A DNA stretch of 23,315 bases from an uncultured Collinsella sp. (GTDB taxonomy: Bacteria > Actinomycetota > Coriobacteriia > Coriobacteriales > Coriobacteriaceae). A program made the position numbers and the translations under genes. The DNA lies in NCBI GenBank assembly GCA_900757235.1, contig CAAENB010000176.1, positions 1 to 23,315 on the forward strand. The letters are read 5' to 3'. This document shows, one piece after another, positions 15,623 through 22,614 of this stretch. Under the pieces are notes generated by a model, which did not search any database, was not told where the DNA came from, and saw nothing but the letters and a program-made list of their open reading frames with translations. Numbering within the stretch: the stretch's first letter is position 1; every line of letters begins with the position of its first letter.

Positions 15623-16128
15623 GTGCGAAGAAGCCGCCCCGCCTCGCAGGACTGGGGCGTCGCAAGAAACTCGTCGTTGTCTGCCTGGCTATCGCCTGCG
15701 CCCTCATCGCCGTAGGGCTATACGCCTGGCAGTCGCAGCCCGTGCCCGAAGCGGGCGCCTCAGTCACGACGGCAGAGGGTAAATCGCGACAAGAAATCCA
15801 AGATGAGCTCGATGCCATCGTCCGCGACAACATGATGACGATTTCGGTCGCGCCGGTCGCTCAGCTACAGGAGGACGGCAAGCTGCGCGTCAACGTGCAA
15901 AACGTCCAAGACAATAAATTTCCCCAGCGATTCCGCGTCATCCAAAACGACGAGACCATGTACGAATCCGGTGTGGTCGAGACCGGCAAGACAATCGAGA
16001 CGTGCCCCGCCGGCGACATCAAAGAAGGAGAGGCATACATCGAGATCCAGGCACTCGATGCCAAGACCCTCGACAGCCACGGCAATCCGACACGTGTCAA
16101 GGTACGGGTTGAGCAAGCCGAGAACTAG
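15619..16128 (+). CDS. Single-pass membrane-anchored extracellular protein
   Basis: 169 residues, ATG at 15619 overlapping the preceding stop. A basic N-terminus (KKPPRL, RRKK) precedes one hydrophobic segment at about 18-37, which predicts Nin-Cout topology or an uncleaved signal anchor. The extracellular remainder begins with an acidic linker. A beta-rich domain follows (about 73-167) with ISVAPVAQLQEDGKLRV, a FPQRFRVIQNDETMYESG stretch, VVETGKTIET and GEAYIEIQALD. That succession resembles small anchored domains next to surface-fibre genes in other Gram-positives, but I cannot name the family. Its place at the head of a run of secreted proteins suggests a membrane-proximal or assembly role. 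Function not established. Confidence 0.8.
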   Translation: MSAKKPPRLAGLGRRKKLVVVCLAIACALIAVGLYAWQSQPVPEAGASVTTAEGKSRQEIQDELDAIVRDNMMTISVAPVAQLQEDGKLRVNVQNVQDNKFPQRFRVIQNDETMYESGVVETGKTIETCPAGDIKEGEAYIEIQALDAKTLDSHGNPTRVKVRVEQAEN

Positions 16129-16181
16129 CTTTTTCGGCCGACGCGACACCGCACGCAATTCACCAGCATTCGTCCAATCAT

Positions 16182-16198
16182 CGCGGGGACGGCCCGCG
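16182..16198 (+). other. Short GC-rich hairpin before the 199-residue secreted protein gene
   Basis: CGCGGG (16182-16187) pairs with CCCGCG (16193-16198) around a 5-nt loop, just ahead of the AAAGGA ribosome site at about 16207. There is no T-run. It may modulate expression within the operon or mark an RNA processing point. Confidence 0.3.
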
Positions 16199-16218
16199 GC
16201 GAATAGAAAGGAACGACC

Positions 16219-16818
16219 ATGGACATCACCAGGAACATGAACGGAGCCAGAGCGCTCGTCGTGGGCGCAGGGCTCGCGCTCGCGCTCGCAATGGGCGCCG
16301 CCCCGACGCCAGCTCTGGCAGCCGGGCGCGTTGGAACCACGAAAGTAATGGTCAGGACCGAGATCGACAACGTAGAGTTCAAAGTTCCGACGGTTATTCC
16401 CTTCGTCGCCAAGGCCGACGGCACGCTTCAGGGCCCCTCAGAAGACGCGACCACCATCGACAATCATTCGGCCTACGGCATCCATGTCACCAACATGAAG
16501 ATCGACGCCATGAACACCTGGACCATTGCCGCCGACGCCAAGGCCGGAACCGCGCAGAATTCCATCGACTTTAAGGTCGGCCCCGACGGCGCACTCCAGA
16601 ACGCCAGCGCCGCAATGCAGGAGACGGGCCTCGATCTTTCCAAGAATGCAGCCTTCGACATGGGCTACCAGGGCATTGCCGGCGGCACGGACAAAATTAA
16701 GCTCAAGACAAGCGGAAACGTCGCCCGCGTCACGCGCGACATCTTCCGCGTAACCGGCGAAGGCGATCAGGTTGCAACGATCACCTGGACGGTCGAGCCC
16801 GGTGCGCACACGGCATAA
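16219..16818 (+). CDS. Secreted beta-rich surface protein
   Basis: 199 residues, ATG at 16219 with AAAGGA 7 nt upstream. A typical signal peptide covers 1-34/35 (hydrophobic core GAGLALALAMG, cleavage near ALA-AG). The mature protein of about 165 residues has no Cys, no membrane segment and no sorting motif of its own. It alternates short polar/hydrophobic strands. Residues about 52-102 (VEFKVPTVIPF, G-T-L-x-G-P, IDNHSAYGIHVTNMKI) resemble a segment at about 350-405 of the 476-residue secreted protein downstream. The mature form could be a fibre or matrix subunit; TasA/CalY-like or WxL-like roles come to mind but no defining motif is seen. The next gene starts inside its 3' end. Confidence 0.82.
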   Translation: MDITRNMNGARALVVGAGLALALAMGAAPTPALAAGRVGTTKVMVRTEIDNVEFKVPTVIPFVAKADGTLQGPSEDATTIDNHSAYGIHVTNMKIDAMNTWTIAADAKAGTAQNSIDFKVGPDGALQNASAAMQETGLDLSKNAAFDMGYQGIAGGTDKIKLKTSGNVARVTRDIFRVTGEGDQVATITWTVEPGAHTA

Positions 16819-17083
16819 GGCCGTCGCCCTGGCCGCCGCCGTCAGCATCCTAGCATTTGGGCCAGCCATGGCCTTTGCCCAGCAAGAACAGGCGCAGGCC
16901 GCCACGCAAGTGACGGTCGACCTCTCGGAGCTCGACCGCGGCGACCGCGAGGAACCGTTGGCGCAGACAGGCGACAGACGATGGCTCTTGGCAGTAGGTG
17001 CTACAGCAGCAGGCGCGGGGACCGCCGGCCTCGGTCTGCACATCAAACACAGCCAGAAACAAAACACGGACAGGCCGCACTAA
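16802..17083 (+). CDS. Small LAxTG-type sortase-anchored wall protein
   Basis: 93 residues from GTG at 16802, overlapping the previous gene by 17 nt. A TTG at 16772, about 8 nt from GAAGG, is an alternative that would add ten residues. A signal peptide (core AVALAAAVSILAFGPAMAFA) is followed by only some 30 mature residues. Then comes LAQTG, a hydrophobic stretch (WLLAVGATAAGAGTAGLGL) and a basic/polar tail (HIKHSQK). This is the sorting-signal order signal peptide - LxxTG - TM - positive tail. LAxTG is a variant attributed to class E sortases in Actinobacteria. No sortase gene is in the window. The tiny exposed portion suggests a wall anchor or adaptor for its larger neighbours rather than an enzyme. 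Confidence 0.75.
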   Translation: MRTRHKAVALAAAVSILAFGPAMAFAQQEQAQAATQVTVDLSELDRGDREEPLAQTGDRRWLLAVGATAAGAGTAGLGLHIKHSQKQNTDRPH

Positions 17084-17101
17084 ATTAGCTAAGGAGACCC
17101 C

Positions 17102-18532
17102 ATGGCATCGAAGAACCTTTTGCCCGTCGTCGCACTCTGCGGCGCGCTCGCAACCGGAACGCCTGTCGCCGCTTGGGCGACTCCCGTCATGGCAGACTCC
17201 TTACCAGCAGCCCTAAGTTCCGCCCCAAATCCGTCGAGCGCCATTGCGTGCAAGCGTTTTTCGATCGCACAGGCCGCGATCTCAACCTCGGGATGCCTTC
17301 GTCGTAATACGGACGGCTCGATAGTCGTGGATATCAATCGTTCGAACAAGGCAAACGGCTCCCAGGCGGGGTGCGCCGTCTGCACGTGGCGCTCGGTTAT
17401 GCTCGATGCAGATGGCGATCCATGCAATTTAGAGCTGCGCATCGACATCGCTTCGGTCGATGACTCGGCGAACGGAGCGAAGGTCGTCTTCGACGATGCG
17501 TTTTTCGAGAAAGGAGGCGGTATATGTCTGGGCTGCGCCGCCGCGAATGCAGACGACACGCAGCCCACCCTCTCATTCACGGCATCGTTGCAGCTGACCA
17601 AAGCCGGCACCGATGCCGTCGCGGCGGGAGAAGCGTCCCTGCTGTTCTACGCCGTCAGCACCAAAGACACAGACGCTCATTTCGAGAAGTCAGACGGATC
17701 ACTCAGCCTTACACGAGGGATAGAGGCAGGCCCTATTGAAATCGATGCCCACGCGCAAAGCAGGCAACGCATTCTTGCCGACCCGGCGCTTCTCGAAATG
17801 GAGTGGAACGGATCCGGAGCCATCGGAATTCTCCCCTCCGCGCTTGACGCCAAGACGCTCCCCTCAAACGACGAACCCATCAACGCAACCACACAAGAAG
17901 AGAGCGCGGACAAAGAAGCAGGTGCGGGCGACACGCCGTCGCCGACAAACAGCGTCCCAGCTTCTTTCGAAGCACCGAATGAGCCCGCTACCGATCCAAA
18001 CGATCCCGAGCTCGCGGACAGTCTGGGGCTTGCTGATCCTCAAGAAATCGATGAAGGTAACTGCTGCGTGCTTGCTGCGCTCGACCACACGGAGGTCATC
18101 GACGCTGCGAACATCGAAGTTGCCGCCGCCAATCAGCCCGTCCGCAAGTCGGCCATCATCGCATTTCCCGAGTCCATCGAAGTCGTCTTTTTGCCATCGG
18201 GCGAGGTCGTGGCCCCAACACTGCTCACCCTGTTGGGCGCCAAGAATACTCGAAACGAAATTAAAAAGGTCACGGTTGTCGACCCTGCAACCACCGCTAA
18301 ACTGCGTCTATACGCCGTTGCCCCAGACGGAGGCAAAACCTTGGAATTCGATGGTGACACACTCCTAGCCTGGCGACGTCTGGACATTATGCAAGACGTC
18401 TCGTATCAGATCGAACTCGAAGGGTTTGATCGCGCCCGCGATGCCAATATCATCGCCGCGGCTATTGAATCCCCACAGCGGCTTATGACACTGTGCTTTG
18501 ACTACTATCCCTATGTCCCGACAACCACCTGA
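17102..18532 (+). CDS. Large secreted protein of unknown function with two CxxC pairs
   Basis: 476 residues, ATG at 17102 with AAGGAG 5 nt upstream. The signal peptide ends near residue 26 (AWA-TP) or 31 (VMA-DS). An N-terminal domain (about 45-240) holds CAVC at about 91-94 and CLGC at about 142-145, which may form disulphides or a metal site. A low-complexity acidic, Pro/Thr/Ser/Glu-rich linker covers roughly 250-315. A CC pair at 321-322 precedes the C-terminal beta-rich region (about 350-475), whose start (IIAFPESIEVVFLPSGEVVAP) resembles part of the 199-residue protein upstream. There is no sorting signal or C-terminal membrane anchor, so retention would require partners. Codon use is more mixed and AT-richer than in purL. 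Last gene of the surface run; no clear terminator follows. Confidence 0.8.
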   Translation: MASKNLLPVVALCGALATGTPVAAWATPVMADSLPAALSSAPNPSSAIACKRFSIAQAAISTSGCLRRNTDGSIVVDINRSNKANGSQAGCAVCTWRSVMLDADGDPCNLELRIDIASVDDSANGAKVVFDDAFFEKGGGICLGCAAANADDTQPTLSFTASLQLTKAGTDAVAAGEASLLFYAVSTKDTDAHFEKSDGSLSLTRGIEAGPIEIDAHAQSRQRILADPALLEMEWNGSGAIGILPSALDAKTLPSNDEPINATTQEESADKEAGAGDTPSPTNSVPASFEAPNEPATDPNDPELADSLGLADPQEIDEGNCCVLAALDHTEVIDAANIEVAAANQPVRKSAIIAFPESIEVVFLPSGEVVAPTLLTLLGAKNTRNEIKKVTVVDPATTAKLRLYAVAPDGGKTLEFDGDTLLAWRRLDIMQDVSYQIELEGFDRARDANIIAAAIESPQRLMTLCFDYYPYVPTTT

Positions 18533-18650
18533 GGCTTAAATGCTGCGCATCATTCCTAACACCACTTATATAACGTATTAGATGAGTCGCGATGTGCCTC
18601 GCATTTCGTTCTGCTACGATTGCCACGTTGGCATCAATACAGGAGGGCTC

Positions 18651-19367
18651 ATGCCGGGCTTGGGAACAGTCATCAACGTTGTGCTTTTAGTTGCGGGCGG
18701 TCTTTTGGGATTAGCGGGCGGCCGCTTCATTACACCGTGCATCCAAGACACGCTCATGAAAGCATCGGGGCTGTGCGTCCTGTTTATCGGCCTGGGCGGC
18801 ACCATGCAAAAGATGCTCGTCATCGATGGAAAGGCGCTGTCGACCACCGGTACCACCATGCTCATCGTCTCATTTGCGCTCGGTTCGCTCATCGGCGAGG
18901 CCGTCAACTTGGAAGCCGCCATTGAAAACCTTGGCGAATGGCTCAAGCGCAAGACTGGCAGTGAGGGCGATAACGAGTTCACCAACGCTTTTGTCTCGAC
19001 TTCACTCACCGTGTGCATCGGCGCCATGGCCATTGTGGGATCGATCCAGGACGGCCTGCTCGGCGACTGGTCAACGCTTGCCCTCAAGGGCGCACTGGAC
19101 TGCATCATCGTCTGCACCATGACGGCCTCGCTTGGCCGCGGCTGCATCTTCTCCGCCCTGCCCGTCGCCGTGTTCCAGGGGACGATCACGCTGTTTGCCG
19201 GCACACTCTCCCCCATCATGACCACGGCAGCCCTCGACAGCCTTTCGCTCGTAGGCTCCATGCTCATCTTCTGCGTCGGCGTCAACCTCATCCGTCCTCA
19301 GACCTTCCGCACGGCCAATATGCTCCCCTCCGTCGTCATCGCCGTCATCTACGCCCTCCTGTTCTAA
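18651..19367 (+). CDS. DUF554 family membrane protein
   Basis: 238 residues, ATG at 18651 with AGGAGG 4-5 nt upstream. The frame is open from 18582 but that extension has no ribosome site. About six to seven membrane segments are seen. Family-like features are the N-terminal PGLGTVINVVLLVAGGLLGLAGG, the FIGLGGTMQKML segment, an ALGSLIGEAVNLE turn followed by LGEWLKRK, and the central AMAIVGSIQDGLLGDWSTLALKGALD stretch near residues 120-150, which is diagnostic of DUF554 (YdfK/YqgA-type) proteins. No biochemical role is established for the family; a transport function is often guessed. It stands alone, 118 nt after the surface operon, and is probably separately transcribed. Confidence 0.88.
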   Translation: MPGLGTVINVVLLVAGGLLGLAGGRFITPCIQDTLMKASGLCVLFIGLGGTMQKMLVIDGKALSTTGTTMLIVSFALGSLIGEAVNLEAAIENLGEWLKRKTGSEGDNEFTNAFVSTSLTVCIGAMAIVGSIQDGLLGDWSTLALKGALDCIIVCTMTASLGRGCIFSALPVAVFQGTITLFAGTLSPIMTTAALDSLSLVGSMLIFCVGVNLIRPQTFRTANMLPSVVIAVIYALLF

Positions 19368-19409
19368 ATCTATCTACGCAGCAGTATCTCGAACACCTGT
19401 TTGATGCTG

Positions 19410-19418
19410 TGCTATGAT
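19410..19418 (+). promoter_or_regulatory. Extended -10 promoter for the defence operon
   Basis: TGCTATGAT (TGn plus 5 of 6 to TATAAT) ends 37 nt before the GTG start of the TerB-domain gene. No good -35 is visible, as often tolerated with an extended -10. The AGGAGAGGAG ribosome site follows at 19441-19450. Confidence 0.5.
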
Positions 19419-19455
19419 ATGAGGTCACCGAAGCTGCGTTAGGAGAGGAGAAGCG

Positions 19456-21201
19456 GTGGCCGACCAGGACATCAAGATGCTCATCGAGCGCATTATGGCC
19501 GAGGCCCGGACCCATCAGTCCGCCCGCTTCTCAAACGAAATCTACGCAGACGAGCCGATTCTCAAAACCGGCCGACAGATGCAGAATTTCCTCCCCGACC
19601 AGTACCGCAAAATGCGCGAGATATCGCGCTGGCAGGATGACCCCAAGGGCGGCGCGGGTCGTTGGCTTTCGGAAGCCGAGCTTTTCTACCGCCAAGGCCT
19701 GCTGATGGCCGACTTTGAGGACGACTGCCCCTACAACGGCACCTTTAAGTCGTACTTTCCCACCTACAACGCCATGAGCGACCGGCAGTTGCGCGGCTAC
19801 TTTACCTGGCGTGCCCAAGTGCGCCGCGGAACCGTCGAGGAAACGTCTACGTCCTTTGCCTTTCTGTATCTCTATGAGCTGATTTGCGGCATTGGCGTAG
19901 ATAATCCGCTCGATGGTTTTAACAAGATCAAGGCCTTTTGGGATGTCTATCGCGCCTTCGAGCCCGGCATCGACCGGTTTGCGCGCGTGTGGCTGCAGGA
20001 TTACGCCGTGTTCCACGGGCTCGACCCCAAGCTGCTTCGCGACTCTAAAACCGTCATGTTCGATAACGCCCTTGTCGAGCTGCGGCGCGCGGCACGAGAC
20101 CTTGTACCAGCACCGGCACCGTCCGGCCAGACCCCTAAGCGTCGCAAAATCTCCGAGCCCACGCTCCCCCTTCCGCCCGACGAGGCGCGCGAGGAACGAC
20201 TCATGGCCGCTATCAATGCCCTCTCCACGTATAACCTAAGTAACTCGCGGCTCGATCATAGCCACCGCCGCGATCTGCGTCACGTGGCATGCGCCGTGTA
20301 TGTCCGCATGGCGCGCTACTATGACACGCACCGAAAGACCGGCATCGTGGCGAGTTTATTTGGAGAGGAGACGGCCATGCCCTACACCATGTTTGCCTCG
20401 GCCGTGTTCTTTGCGCCCGAGCGCCACGAGGACTGCGAATATCGTCTGGACCCCATTCACATCTACCGCTGTCAAAATGGCTTTTGGGAATGCATGCGCA
20501 TCCACGGCAGCAGACAAAAAAGTGGCAAGCTCGGTGAAATGATGCGCGCTTGCGATCAGCGCCTGCGCTTGGCACTGGACCCCGCCCATCCCCTTAAGGA
20601 AGAAAAGGTCCCCAAATATCTGGCCAAGATTATCGATGACGAGATTGTGGCATGGCTTTCGTGGGACGCCGCACACCAGCCCGTCAAGATCGATATCGAT
20701 CTGAGTCAGCTGGGACACATTCGGAGCGCCGCCGCGCAAACGCGCGAAGCGCTTTTGATCGACGAGGAGCGCGAGGACGGCACGCTTGCGGATGCCGAGG
20801 TGACAGTTGCCGAACGACGGGAAGCCAAGCCCGTGGCCGGCACGATCGCCGAACCAGTCGCGACGACCATGCAGCAGGACGAGGCTAGCGAGCCGACCAT
20901 CTCCACCGAGCAGTTTGGCGTCGTGGCCCCGCTCCTCGCACCAGCACCCACGTCCGCTGACACCGCGTCCGCACTCGATCCCGCCGCAGACGCCTATCTC
21001 CGCGCGCTGCTCGAGCACAACGCAGTACAGGCGGAATCGGCGGTAGTGCAATCGGAGCAGAGCGAGGACATGCTCGTCGATACCATCAACGAGGCGCTCT
21101 TTGACCTGGTGGGCGACACCGTAATTGAATTTAGCGCAGCAGGGCCGCAGATTATCGAGGACTACGAAGCAGACGTGAGAGGATACCTAGACCATGAGTG
21201 A
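19456..21201 (+). CDS. sngA: TerB-N/TerB-C domain protein, Shango-like defence component A
   Basis: 581 residues from GTG at 19456, 5 nt after GGAG. The N-terminal TerB-N-type region (about 40-220) contains FPTYNAMSDRQLRGYFTWR near 101-119, a signature I associate with that domain. A variable middle (about 250-400) and a low-complexity Glu/Ala/Thr-rich linker follow. The TerB-C-type C-terminus (about 515-581) has LVDTINEALFDLVGDTVIEF and an IIEDYEADV end. There is no tellurite-resistance operon around it. TerB-N/C proteins next to a BrxD-like ATPase and a DExH helicase occur in DNA-processing and anti-phage loci; this three-gene order is that of Shango, where the TerB protein is SngA. It overlaps the ATPase start by 8 nt. 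Confidence 0.78.
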   Translation: MADQDIKMLIERIMAEARTHQSARFSNEIYADEPILKTGRQMQNFLPDQYRKMREISRWQDDPKGGAGRWLSEAELFYRQGLLMADFEDDCPYNGTFKSYFPTYNAMSDRQLRGYFTWRAQVRRGTVEETSTSFAFLYLYELICGIGVDNPLDGFNKIKAFWDVYRAFEPGIDRFARVWLQDYAVFHGLDPKLLRDSKTVMFDNALVELRRAARDLVPAPAPSGQTPKRRKISEPTLPLPPDEAREERLMAAINALSTYNLSNSRLDHSHRRDLRHVACAVYVRMARYYDTHRKTGIVASLFGEETAMPYTMFASAVFFAPERHEDCEYRLDPIHIYRCQNGFWECMRIHGSRQKSGKLGEMMRACDQRLRLALDPAHPLKEEKVPKYLAKIIDDEIVAWLSWDAAHQPVKIDIDLSQLGHIRSAAAQTREALLIDEEREDGTLADAEVTVAERREAKPVAGTIAEPVATTMQQDEASEPTISTEQFGVVAPLLAPAPTSADTASALDPAADAYLRALLEHNAVQAESAVVQSEQSEDMLVDTINEALFDLVGDTVIEFSAAGPQIIEDYEADVRGYLDHE

Positions 21202-22498
21202 TACCGCATCCGCAGCACCTCGCGTGCCCAAGCGCGTCGCTGCCGTCATTCTCAACTCGCTCAAGGGCGGCGTGGTCCCGCGCATCGGCCTTCCTTACAT
21301 CACCGTAGGGCGCGAGGTCGAGATCCGCGCCCTGCTCACCGATCTGAGTCTCATCGCCGACGGTGGCGCGAGCTTCCGCTTTCTGGTCGGTCGTTACGGC
21401 GCCGGCAAGAGCTTTTTGCTCCAGACTATCCGCACGCACGCCATGGGCGAGGGATTCGTCGTCGCTGATGCCGACCTGTCGCCCGAGCGCCGCCTGCAGG
21501 GCGGTCAGGGACAGGGCCTTGCCACCTACCGCGAGCTCATCCGCAATATATCGACCAAGACGCGCCCCGAGGGCGGTGCGCTCAACCTTATTCTGGATCG
21601 CTGGGTCGCCTCGTGTGCCGACGTCGACGAGTCGGTCGTCAATGCCCAACTGGCCCCGCTCGAGGAGATGGTCCACGGCTTCGACTTCACCCGCATGCTC
21701 CGCCGCTATCGCATGGCCGCATCCGGGGGCGACGAAGAGACCATGAGCCGCGTGACCAAATGGATTCGCGGCGAATACCGCACCAAGAGCGAGGCACGCG
21801 CCGAGCTGGGCTCCTCGACCATCATCAGCGATGACGACTGGTACGACTACGTTAAGCTCATTGCGCGCTTTTTGGTTTGCAGTGGCTACAAAGGCATGCT
21901 GGTGCTCATCGACGAGCTCGTGAATCTGTATAAGATTCCCAACGCCATCACGCGCCAATACAACTACGAGAAGATCCTGACTATGTACAACGACACGCTC
22001 CAGGGCAAGGCGCAGTACCTGGGCATGATCATGGGCGGCACGCCAACCTCCATCGAAGACCGCCGCCGCGGCGTGTTCTCCTACGAGGCCCTGCGCAGCC
22101 GACTCGCTCAGGGTCGCTTTGCGCGCGAGGACCTTAAGGACATGCTCGCGCCCATCATCCGCCTGCAGCCGCTCACCTACGAGGAGCTACTGGTGCTCAT
22201 CGAAAAACTCATGCAAATTCACGCCGGCTACTTTGGCTGGACGCCCACGCTTACCGAGAACGACTTGGTGGACTTCCTCAAGATCGAGTTCGGTCGTGTG
22301 GGAGCCGACACGCATCTGACGCCGCGTGAAGTCATTCGTGACTTTATCGAGTTGCTCGACATCCTATGCCAAAACCCCGACGCCAACGTGGCCGAGCTGC
22401 TGCAAAGCGTCGGCGGCGACGCGCTGGCGCCGGCAGCCGCAACAGGCGACACCGGCACCGCAGGCGGCGACCGCAACTTCGCCGAGTTCACCATCTAA
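21194..22498 (+). CDS. sngB: BrxD/DUF2791-like P-loop ATPase, Shango-like component B
   Basis: 434 residues, ATG at 21194 inside the end of the TerB gene, with AGAGGA about 10 nt upstream. AAA-type ATPase: Walker A GRYGAGKS at 66-73 and Walker B LVLIDEL at 236-242 (Asp240-Glu241). The N-terminus, with VVPRIGLPYITVGREVEI preceding the P-loop, matches the layout of the DUF2791/BREX BrxD-type ATP-binding proteins (a G-x-VP-x-x-G-L stretch before the P-loop). The C-terminal part is helical and ends in an Ala/Gly/Thr-rich tail. In BREX and Shango loci this ATPase is paired with a helicase and probably acts on DNA or on loading the partner. No phosphatase (PglZ) or methyltransferase (PglX) is in the window, which argues against BREX within what can be seen. 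Confidence 0.82.
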   Translation: MSDTASAAPRVPKRVAAVILNSLKGGVVPRIGLPYITVGREVEIRALLTDLSLIADGGASFRFLVGRYGAGKSFLLQTIRTHAMGEGFVVADADLSPERRLQGGQGQGLATYRELIRNISTKTRPEGGALNLILDRWVASCADVDESVVNAQLAPLEEMVHGFDFTRMLRRYRMAASGGDEETMSRVTKWIRGEYRTKSEARAELGSSTIISDDDWYDYVKLIARFLVCSGYKGMLVLIDELVNLYKIPNAITRQYNYEKILTMYNDTLQGKAQYLGMIMGGTPTSIEDRRRGVFSYEALRSRLAQGRFAREDLKDMLAPIIRLQPLTYEELLVLIEKLMQIHAGYFGWTPTLTENDLVDFLKIEFGRVGADTHLTPREVIRDFIELLDILCQNPDANVAELLQSVGGDALAPAAATGDTGTAGGDRNFAEFTI

Positions 22499-22614
22499 CC
22501 TACCAAAAAGGGACAGGTTTATTTTGGCAGGCTCTATCTGGGCAAACGTTGAAGCAGTAATGCAGCAAGCCACTGCCCGCCGCGTTGAGAGATTCGCTTT
22601 TGAAAGGAGGCCTC
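22499..22614 (+). other. 116-nt spacer between the ATPase and helicase genes
   Basis: Non-coding as far as I can see. It starts AT-richer (GGGACAGGTTTATTTTGG at 22510-22527) and ends in AGGAGG for the helicase gene. A frame entering it from a TTG at 22524 has no family character. There is no obvious terminator or promoter. It contrasts with the 8-nt overlap of the preceding gene pair. Confidence 0.4.

Noticed and set aside
15810..18532. Standard sortase-assembled pilus locus
   Set aside because: No pilin motif, no large LPxTG adhesin and no sortase gene in the window; only one minimal LAxTG protein is present.
19456..21201. Tellurite resistance operon
   Set aside because: TerB-N/TerB-C domains are present, but no terZ, terC, terD or terA-like genes accompany them. 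Neighbours are an ATPase and a helicase, so a defence or DNA-processing role fits better.
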